Shown: one piece after another, positions 34,937-41,432 of the stretch
How positions within the stretch are numbered: position 1 is the first letter of the stretch
How the letters are laid out: each line of letters starts with the position of its first letter
Source of the DNA: Phycisphaerae bacterium
Lineage (GTDB): Bacteria; Planctomycetota; Phycisphaerae; Phycisphaerales; SM1A02
DNA length: 50,532 nt
Reading direction: 5' to 3'
NCBI GenBank assembly: GCA_016873275.1
Contig: VGXO01000017.1
Coordinates: 1 to 50,532 of the forward strand
Translations under genes and position numbers: made by a program
Notes under the pieces: generated by a model
Told to the model about the DNA's origin: nothing
Databases searched by the model: none
What the model saw: only the letters and a program-made list of their open reading frames with translations

Positions 34937-35004
34937 GGGTGTCAGGGTAGTTGCGACGGGGTCGCCGGGCGCGGGACGCTCGGCGGAGGTCGCCGTCGGC
35001 GGAC

Positions 35005-35496
35005 CTACTCCGTGGGCTCCGACTCGAAGACGGCGAGCGCCCCTTCCGCGTCCGCGAGCGTCAGGCGACCCTTGGTCACCGACCACCGGTTCGCCTTCCC
35101 GAGCACCTCGAGGTACCGCCGCTCAAGCTCCATCCGCTCGGGCGGTCCCGCCATCTTGGTGGACATCAGGGGACCGAAGCGGATCTCCGTCCCGTCGATC
35201 GTGCAGTCGCCGCCGAAGCGGTTCACCCCCGACGAGCCATGGACCCGTCCAGCCTCCTCGAAGGCGAGCGTCGGCGCCGGCGCCGTGATTGTCCCGCCCG
35301 AGAGCGACGCAAGGACCCAGCGGGTGTCGAGGAGCGAGGGGGGCGAGCCGTCGACTCCGGCAGGCGTCCGGCACGAGGGGACGACCATGAGGGAGAGGAC
35401 CACGAGGGAGAGGACCACCAAGGAGAGGACCATCGGGGAGAGGACTCGGAGGAGTCCTCGGAAGGTCGAGCGGACGGCAGGGCGTCGGGGCATCAT
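35005..35496 (-). CDS. META-domain (HslJ-like) lipoprotein
   Basis: A 163-residue exported lipoprotein with a META domain: LLDTRWVLASLSGG, LAFEEAGRVHGSSGVNRFGG and IRFGPLMSTKMAGPPERMEL, the pattern of HslJ and related proteins tied to stress or motility. The lipobox is VPSC. The hydrophobic core of the signal peptide is a repeated peptide (VLSLV-VLSLV-VLSLM), encoded by four 15-bp tandem repeats. Start could be either of two adjacent Met codons (35496 or 35493); no ribosome site is obvious. Confidence 0.82.
   Translation of the reverse strand: MMPRRPAVRSTFRGLLRVLSPMVLSLVVLSLVVLSLMVVPSCRTPAGVDGSPPSLLDTRWVLASLSGGTITAPAPTLAFEEAGRVHGSSGVNRFGGDCTIDGTEIRFGPLMSTKMAGPPERMELERRYLEVLGKANRWSVTKGRLTLADAEGALAVFESEPTE
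35383..35442 (-). repeat. Four 15-bp tandem repeats within signal-peptide codons
   Basis: Units on the plus strand: GACCATGAGGGAGAG, GACCACGAGGGAGAG, GACCACCAAGGAGAG, GACCATCGGGGAGAG. Read on the minus strand they encode a repeating five-residue VLSLV/VLSLM block, the hydrophobic core of the lipoprotein signal at 35005-35496. Changes between units are mostly synonymous or conservative. Confidence 0.92.
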
Positions 35497-35848
35497 GCGG
35501 TGAATCTACCGAGTTCCGCGCCCTGCCGACCATGCGGTGCCCACGCCTGCTCCCGCAGTTCGGTGCCGCTCGCCGCGGCGGACCACGGAGGATCCGGCGG
35601 GATCGCCCGCATCGGACGCCCGCGGCGGGCTCGGGCGATGATCTCGCCTTGCCCTCCTCCGCGCCGAGAGTCACGCCGTTCACGCCGCTCACGCCGATCC
35701 TTCCCCGAGACCTCACCGTTCGATGCCGCCGCGTGAGCGCGAGGTCGCGAGTCTCCTCGACCCGCGGCGAGGCGACCGCCACGGATCGCGCGGAGCTCCC
35801 TCGGACGGGGTTCTCCGGCGCTGGAGCCGTCGCCCGGAGAGAACGACC
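35497..35848. other. Non-coding divergent gap of 352 bases
   Basis: Lies between the META lipoprotein (leftward) and the metallophosphoesterase (rightward). No protein-like frame is seen. It contains three tandem 9-mers TCACGCCGT, TCACGCCGC, TCACGCCGA (35671-35697), which could be an operator or simple expansion. Promoters for both genes should be here, but no clear boxes are visible. Confidence 0.4.
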
Positions 35849-37813
35849 ATGCGTCACGCCACGTGTGTCGGAGCCGTCGCCGTCCTTGCCGCGGCGACGC
35901 TCCTGGTGGGCGACCCGCTCGGAGCTCGGTCGAGCCACGCGTCGGGTCTGATCGGCGACTTCCGGGTCCTTCCCTATCTGCAGGATCCGCGCCTCGATGG
36001 CATGCTCTTCACTTGGTTCACCATCGAGCCGACGCCGGGCACCATCTCGATCACCGGTCCGGGACTCTCCGAGCCGCTCGTCCTCGCGAGCACGCCGGAG
36101 CTCGATCCGATCCTCGACTATCAGGCGCCGGCGGAGCTCGCCGCCGGCGGCGCGTTCCCCTTCGCGACCACCGCGATCTTCGACGCCGCCGGCGCCCCCG
36201 CGCGGAACTTCCGCCACGAGATCCGCGTCACCGGACTCCTCCCGGATGCCGAGTACGCCTACTCGGTGACGCAGGGCGGCTCGACCTACGCGAACACCTT
36301 CCGCACCGCGCCGCCTGCCGACATCTCCCGCACGATCCGCCTCGCGGTCTACTCGGACAGCGAGACGCTCGTCCTCGGTCGGACCCGCTTCCGGGAGTGG
36401 TCGCGGACCACGCCGCAGACCGCGTCGAGCACCGGTCGTCCGGCGGGCAGCGGTCGCGGTCGGGACCAGTACTTCCTCACCGAGACGGTCGGCTACCGGG
36501 AGAACATCAAGCAGGTGAAGTTGCGCGAGCCGGAGCTCATCGTCATGCCCGGCGACCTGATCGAGGGCACCGGGAGCGAGCAGCAGCGCCGATGGGACGA
36601 GTTCTGGCGGCACAACGCCGGCAGCTACGACGACCTCCTGAGCGGTCGCCCGATCGTCGCCGCGATCGGCAACAACTGCATCTTCAATGGCGGCGGTCCG
36701 CCGGACACCAACACGATGGTCCAGTACGCCCGCCGCCAGTGGTCGAGCTACTTCACCTTCCCCTCGAACGGCGACCCCGCCTCGCAGGACCTCTACTTCC
36801 GCACCGACTACGGTCCGATCACGATCATCACCCTCTGCAGCGTCGGGGCGATGGGCGCGAACGACAACGTCGCGCCGCCGCAGGGTCAGTACCTGAGCCC
36901 GCTGCATCCCCTGAACCTCGACACCAATCGGGCGTGGCTCACCGCGTATCCCTTCGGCGACATCCCGGACTTCAACGTCGGCACCGCGCAGTGGGAGTGG
37001 GCGAGCGCAACGCTTGCCGCCGCCCGCGCCGAGGGGCGGATCATCTTCGTGCAGTGGCATCACGTGCCCTTCAGCCGCGGCGTGCACGGCACGAGCGTCA
37101 CCAGCACCCAGTCGGGCGAGGCGATGCGGATCTACGCGCCGCTCCTCGAGCAGCACGGGGTCGCCGCGGTCTTCGCGGGACACAGCGAGGTCGCGGAGAT
37201 GAGCTTCGTCGATCTCGATGGCGACGGCGTCGGGTTCCACCTGTGGGACGTCGGCGCGGCGGGCGATGGGCTGCGGGGCGTCGAGGATGCGCCTGGTCAG
37301 ACCAACAACGCGATCACCGCGTGGCGGGCGAATCCGCTCAATCCCGAGGGCGCCGCGTGGAGTCCGAACCCGTTCAGCCGCTGGACCGCCGACCGCTCGC
37401 AGCCGGAGACCTGGATCGGCAACCAGCTCCTCTCGGGCGGCAAGCACTATGGCTTCCTCGAGGTGGACGTCGAGCCCCTCGGCAAGGGTCGCTTCCGCAT
37501 CGTGCTGCAGAACTGGCACAACTTCCCGCTCAACGCCGGCGACCCCGACTTCACCGTGACCGGCTACGAGCTGCGCCCATACGACAACCGCATCGTGCTC
37601 GAGGGAACCGCCGGCGAGCTTCGGCTCGCGGTGGAGCAGCCGACCTGCGCGGTGCTCGACCTCGACGACAACGGCGTGGTCGAGGGATCCGACCTCGCGC
37701 TGCTGATCGGTGGCTGGGGAACCAGCGCGGGCGACGTCGATGGCGACGGCACCACCGACGCCCGCGACCTCACCTACATGCTCGGAGGATTCGGCGAGGT
37801 CTGCGGCAACTGA
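35849..37813 (+). CDS. Secreted purple-acid-phosphatase-like metallophosphoesterase with dockerin
   Basis: A 654-residue exported protein: signal peptide (1-30), an N-terminal fibronectin-like domain as in purple acid phosphatases, a calcineurin-like phosphoesterase domain (about 160-480) and a C-terminal dockerin (LDLDDNGVVEGSDLALLIGG, GDVDGDGTTDARDLTYMLGG). Phosphoesterase blocks are recognisable: AVYSDSE, MPGDLIEG, AIGNN (274-276), VQWHHVPFSRG, AGHSE (444-447). Several metal ligands are non-canonical: GNN replaces GNH, GHSE replaces GHxH, and the first block lacks DxH. Activity is therefore uncertain. ATG 35849 is chosen because the signal peptide starts there and GGAGAGAACGACC precedes it. 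Confidence 0.85.
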   Translation: MRHATCVGAVAVLAAATLLVGDPLGARSSHASGLIGDFRVLPYLQDPRLDGMLFTWFTIEPTPGTISITGPGLSEPLVLASTPELDPILDYQAPAELAAGGAFPFATTAIFDAAGAPARNFRHEIRVTGLLPDAEYAYSVTQGGSTYANTFRTAPPADISRTIRLAVYSDSETLVLGRTRFREWSRTTPQTASSTGRPAGSGRGRDQYFLTETVGYRENIKQVKLREPELIVMPGDLIEGTGSEQQRRWDEFWRHNAGSYDDLLSGRPIVAAIGNNCIFNGGGPPDTNTMVQYARRQWSSYFTFPSNGDPASQDLYFRTDYGPITIITLCSVGAMGANDNVAPPQGQYLSPLHPLNLDTNRAWLTAYPFGDIPDFNVGTAQWEWASATLAAARAEGRIIFVQWHHVPFSRGVHGTSVTSTQSGEAMRIYAPLLEQHGVAAVFAGHSEVAEMSFVDLDGDGVGFHLWDVGAAGDGLRGVEDAPGQTNNAITAWRANPLNPEGAAWSPNPFSRWTADRSQPETWIGNQLLSGGKHYGFLEVDVEPLGKGRFRIVLQNWHNFPLNAGDPDFTVTGYELRPYDNRIVLEGTAGELRLAVEQPTCAVLDLDDNGVVEGSDLALLIGGWGTSAGDVDGDGTTDARDLTYMLGGFGEVCGN

Positions 37814-37835
37814 CCCGGCGGCGATCCTGCCTGAC

Positions 37836-37867
37836 CACGACGCCCGGCGCTCGCGCCGGGCGTCGTG
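37836..37867 (+). terminator. Perfect 15-bp hairpin after the metallophosphoesterase gene
   Basis: CACGACGCCCGGCGC (37836-37850) pairs with GCGCCGGGCGTCGTG (37853-37867). It is 22 bases after the stop. It is very stable but lacks a T-tract (CAAGG follows), so it may stabilise the 3' end or act with Rho. Confidence 0.6.
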
Positions 37868-37937
37868 CAAGGCGGGGTCGCCGGACGGCGTGGACCGTCC
37901 GGCGCGGACGAACGGCGCGAACGGCGCGAGGAGCACG

Positions 37938-38156
37938 GGTTGCTCCGCGGGCGCGGTCCTCGTCGAGGAGACGCGGGCGCAGGCGAGCGCGGCGGGACTT
38001 GTGGACGTCGTGCTCGAGGCGAAGTCGGAGTACGTCGCCTCGATGGTGACCTGGAACGATCCGCTCTACGCGAGGATCGTCGCGCGGCTTCCCGAGGGAA
38101 CGCATCCCGCCGACTTCATCACGAGCCTCGACGTGAGCGCCCGCAAGCCGCGATGA
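37938..38156 (+). pseudogene. 3' fragment of an arsenite methyltransferase (arsM-like) gene
   Basis: The frame ending at 38156 reads GCSAGAVLVEETRAQASAAG, LVDVVLEAKSE and, at the end, ADFITSLDVSARKPR. This matches the C-terminal region of ArsM-type methyltransferases: a conserved Cys in a CxAGA motif, then the AGFxDV strand, then a closing strand before AxKP. The SAM-binding N-terminal domain is absent; upstream sequence is a hairpin and a GC-rich spacer. No start codon or ribosome site is seen. I read it as a remnant. An alternative is a short stand-alone protein, which I think less likely. Confidence 0.55.
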
Positions 38157-38184
38157 GGGCGGGTCGTGGTTGCGCGACCTCCGC

Positions 38185-39441
38185 TCAGGTCCCCACGGGG
38201 ATCCGCCGCGCCGCGAGCAGCGTGAGCAGCATCGAGACCGCGAAGATTCCCGTGGCGAGCTGCATCGAGTGCAGCGGGATCGAGCCCGACCACTGCGAGA
38301 TCACGCCCGGCATGAACTCGAGCACGCTCCCGGTCGAGATGCCCGCGAGGTTGACGATCGCGATCGCGCCGCCGATCCGCTCGGTCGGGAGTCCCCGGCC
38401 GCCCACCTCGAAGGCGAGGCAGATCGAGGCGATGCAGAAGCCGACGATGGCGACGTTCAGTGCATCCGCCCAGAGCGGGAAGTCGTTGGGGACGAAGATC
38501 CAGTAGATCATCACCGGCAGGCCGACCGCCATGTTCCAGAGGATCGTGCGCCGCGATCCGACGCGGCTGCCGAGCCAGCCGGCGGCGGGGGAGCCGAGGA
38601 CCATGCCGATGAAGAAGACCGCGGAGATCAGCGCGGCCTCGCGATCTCCCCAGCGCCACTCCTCGGCGAGGCGGAGGTTCCACATGCCGCCGAAGCCGAT
38701 CATGGTGCCGCAGCCCGCCGCGTAGATCGCCGCCGCGAGGCGCACCTCCCGCCGTGCCCATGCCTCGCGCAGCTGCCGCCAGGGCGAGGGGCGAGGCGGA
38801 GCCTCCGCCGCCCTCCGCGGCGCCCCGAACCACCGCGGGCCGATCGAGGCGAGGGCGATCACGGACACCATGACTCCAAGCGAGCCTGACCACGCGAGCG
38901 CCCCGCGCCAGCCGAACGCCTCCTCGAGCTGCTGCCCGACCACCACCCCGCCGAAGCCGCCGAGACCGACGCCGGCGTCGGCGATGCCGATCATGATCCC
39001 GAAGATCGCCACCGGGAACGCCCGACGGGCGACCGACGCGACGACCGGCGTCGCGAACGCCGCGAGCGAGCCAAGCATGAATCGGGACGCCATCACGCCG
39101 AGGAGCCCCTCGCTCCGCGACATCAGGATCATCGAGACGCCGGCGAGGAGGATCACCGCCGGGACGATCCACGCGAGCCCGAGCCGGTCGATCACGATGC
39201 CTGCAGGGATCTGCGCGACCGCGAAGCCGACGAGGAACATCGCGGAGGCGAGCCCCAGCCGCAGGTCGTCGAGCCCGAGCTCCGAGGAGAGGTTGCCCTG
39301 CAGCGGGACGAAGAGGTTCTCGAGGACCTGCTGGTAGACGAGGCAGAGGATCGCCGCGACGAACGCGGCGATCGCCACGCGGCGGGAGGGCAGGGCGGTC
39401 GAGCCGGGGGTCGCGGCGGAGGCGATGGGATCGGCAGGCAT
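38185..39441 (-). CDS. MFS transporter
   Basis: A 418-residue major facilitator protein with 12 hydrophobic helices. Helix 1 is AIAAFVAAILCLVYQQVLEN; the loop 2-3 signature is in AQIPAGIVIDRLGLAW (GxxxDRxG form); the sixth/seventh helices are separated by an Arg/Pro-rich loop (APRRAAEAPPRPSPWRQL). GWLGSRVGSRRTILWNM repeats the signature in the second half. The pattern suggests an organic-anion or sugar-type carrier; substrate is unknown. ATG 39441 is chosen at the usual distance before helix 1. It converges on the arsM-like fragment, so an arsenic link is conceivable but unsupported. Confidence 0.85.
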   Translation of the reverse strand: MPADPIASAATPGSTALPSRRVAIAAFVAAILCLVYQQVLENLFVPLQGNLSSELGLDDLRLGLASAMFLVGFAVAQIPAGIVIDRLGLAWIVPAVILLAGVSMILMSRSEGLLGVMASRFMLGSLAAFATPVVASVARRAFPVAIFGIMIGIADAGVGLGGFGGVVVGQQLEEAFGWRGALAWSGSLGVMVSVIALASIGPRWFGAPRRAAEAPPRPSPWRQLREAWARREVRLAAAIYAAGCGTMIGFGGMWNLRLAEEWRWGDREAALISAVFFIGMVLGSPAAGWLGSRVGSRRTILWNMAVGLPVMIYWIFVPNDFPLWADALNVAIVGFCIASICLAFEVGGRGLPTERIGGAIAIVNLAGISTGSVLEFMPGVISQWSGSIPLHSMQLATGIFAVSMLLTLLAARRIPVGT

Positions 39442-39574
39442 GAGCGAGTCCGGTCGGGGGATGATCGCAGATCGACCTCCGCCGGTCATGCGATGGCTCG
39501 CGGCGATCCGGAGTCGTCGCGCGTGCAGTCGGCGCGTCCGGACCGCATGGTCCGACCTGCGCGGAGCCCTCGAG

Positions 39575-39602
39575 TTGCGTCGGCCGGGATCCGCGGTACC
39601 AG
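39575..39602 (+). promoter_or_regulatory. Candidate promoter of the APC permease gene
   Basis: TTGCGT (39575-39580), 16-base spacer, TACCAG (39597-39602). Transcription would begin at about the ATG at 39609, giving a leaderless or nearly leaderless message; no ribosome site precedes that ATG. The boxes are weak matches to the sigma-70 type. Confidence 0.4.
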
Positions 39603-39608
39603 TGTGGC

Positions 39609-41084
39609 ATGCCGGTTCGCGCGAGCGATCCCTTCGACCCATCCCCGGCGGACTCCCGCCAGCGGCGGGTGATCGGACCGTGGAGCGCGACCGGCATCTC
39701 GATCGCCGCGATGATCGGCTCGGGAATCTTCGCGGTGACCGGCGAGATCGGCGCCTCGCTCGGCAGCACGACCAACGTGCTGCTCGCATGGATCCTCGGC
39801 GGCGTCGTCGCCCTCGCGGGGGCGATCTCGCTCGCGGAGGTCGCCTCGATGCGCCCGCGGGCGAGCGCCCAGTACGTCGTGGTGCACGAGGCGCTCGGTC
39901 CGACCCTGGGCTACCTCAACGGGATGATCACGCTCGTCGTCGGCTACCTCGCCGCGAACGCGGCGGTCGCGCTGATCGCGGGCGCCTACGTCCGGACGGC
40001 GATCCCCGAGCTCGACGAGCGGGTCACGGCGACGATCCTCCTCGTCCTCCTCGGCGCCCAGCACGCGACCTTCGTCCGCGGGGGCAAGCGGCTCAACGAC
40101 TCGCTCGTCGTCCTCAAGCTCGGCGTGATCCTCCTGCTGATCGTCGGCGGCGGATGGGTCCTCCTCGTCTCCGGCGTGCCGACGTGGCTTCCCTCCGAGG
40201 CGGTGCTCGAGGCGGCGCGGGCGGCGGATCCGACCTCGGCGCTCGCGACGATCCCCGCGGGAGCGACCGCCCCCGAGGCGATCGCGCACCTCCTCGCGGC
40301 GCCGACTCCATCGCTCGCCTCCGGCGCGCTCGGCGCCGCGGTCGTCACCGTCACCTTCGCCTACCTCGGCTGGTCGAACGCGGCGGACGTCGCGGGCGAG
40401 CTTCGGAATCCGGGGCGCTCCGTGCCGATCGCGGTCGTCGGCAGCGTCGTGATCGTCGGGGTGCTCTACGTCCTCGTGAACCTCGTCTACCTCGCCGTCG
40501 TGCCGCCCGCGGCGATGGTCGAGGTCGGCGCGGACGCAAGGCTCCGACCCATGACCGGGATCGGCGCGGTGGTCGCGATGCATCTCTTCGGTCCCGACGG
40601 AGGTCGGCTCCTCGTCGTCGCGATCGTGTTCCTGCTGATGTCCACCCTGTCGGTCGGGATCATGACCTGCGGTCGGGTGATCGCCGGGATGTCGTGGCAG
40701 GGACAGCTGCCGGCGTCGCTCGGCGGGCTCAACCCGCAGGGCGCGCCGACCCTCGCGATCGCCCTGCTCACCGCGGCATCGGTCGCGATCGCGTGGATCA
40801 GCGGGCTGCGGTCGCTCCTCGAGTACGTCGGCATCCTCGTCACGGTCGCCTCGTCGCTCGCGATGATCGCGGCGATGGTCCTCCGCTGGCGACGCCCCGA
40901 TGCATCGCGACCCTTCCGCATGCCCCTCCATCCGCTGCCTCCGCTCGTTGCGCTTGGGCTCGGAGGGTGGATCGTCCTCGCGAGCGCGATCGCGGACTGG
41001 CGCCCGCTCGCGGCGTCGGCGGCGACGATCGCCGTGATGCTCGCGGCGCGACCCCTCCTCCGCGCCCGCGCGGTCGGGGGATGA
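39609..41084 (+). CDS. APC-family amino acid permease
   Basis: A 491-residue transporter of the amino acid/polyamine/organocation superfamily with about 12-14 helices. The diagnostic first helix is ISIAAMIGSGIFAVTGEIGA (GSGIF unwinding motif). It is followed by AEVASMRPRASAQYVVVHEA and the helix-6 region VTVTFAYLGWSNAADVAGEL with the conserved aromatic-Gly-W-N block. It resembles LAT-type and cationic amino acid permeases; the substrate cannot be set. ATG at 39609 precedes a short polar N-terminus. It is divergent from the MFS gene with 167 bases between. Confidence 0.9.
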   Translation: MPVRASDPFDPSPADSRQRRVIGPWSATGISIAAMIGSGIFAVTGEIGASLGSTTNVLLAWILGGVVALAGAISLAEVASMRPRASAQYVVVHEALGPTLGYLNGMITLVVGYLAANAAVALIAGAYVRTAIPELDERVTATILLVLLGAQHATFVRGGKRLNDSLVVLKLGVILLLIVGGGWVLLVSGVPTWLPSEAVLEAARAADPTSALATIPAGATAPEAIAHLLAAPTPSLASGALGAAVVTVTFAYLGWSNAADVAGELRNPGRSVPIAVVGSVVIVGVLYVLVNLVYLAVVPPAAMVEVGADARLRPMTGIGAVVAMHLFGPDGGRLLVVAIVFLLMSTLSVGIMTCGRVIAGMSWQGQLPASLGGLNPQGAPTLAIALLTAASVAIAWISGLRSLLEYVGILVTVASSLAMIAAMVLRWRRPDASRPFRMPLHPLPPLVALGLGGWIVLASAIADWRPLAASAATIAVMLAARPLLRARAVGG

Positions 41085-41432
41085 GCGGGACGACGAACGC
41101 GGCGCGGCGCCTCAGGCGGTGCCCTGGCTCGCGCCCGGTTCGGTCTTCATGACCTCGGCGTGCGCCGCCTCCATGCCCTGCACCACGATGCCGAGCCGAA
41201 GTGGACCGGGTCGTCGTCGCCGAGGACGAGGATCGGACCACCCCGGGGTCCTCGAGGGTGAGCACCGGGAGCAGACGAGCGGGCGACGGAATCGAGCGTC
41301 GCCGCCTCGCGGACCGAGACCGCGCCTGACCGCCGCCCCGGACCTGAAGGTCGAGAAGTCTCCCGAGAAATCCCCGGAGAATCCCCGCCGCTCGCGGTTG
41401 CCTCGACGCCGAGGCGCGACGAGACTCCCTCC
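41085..41432. other. Gap of 348 bases without a convincing gene
   Basis: The only protein-like stretch is on the minus strand, where the last codons before a TGA at 41112-41114 read LGIVVQGMEAAHAEVMKTEP. Upstream of that the frame turns Arg/Pro-rich and has no plausible start, so it may be the end of a decayed gene. Nearer the next gene, 41354-41390 has repeated AGAAATCCCCGGAGAATCCCC-like sequence. No promoter boxes are clear. Confidence 0.4.

Noticed and set aside
37911-37930. GAACGGCGC repeated twice
   Set aside because: Only two copies in GC-rich spacer; no structure or recurrence elsewhere noticed.
35123-37936. 937-codon minus-strand frame opposite the metallophosphoesterase
   Set aside because: It is a shadow of a clearly coding plus-strand gene with signal peptide and dockerin.
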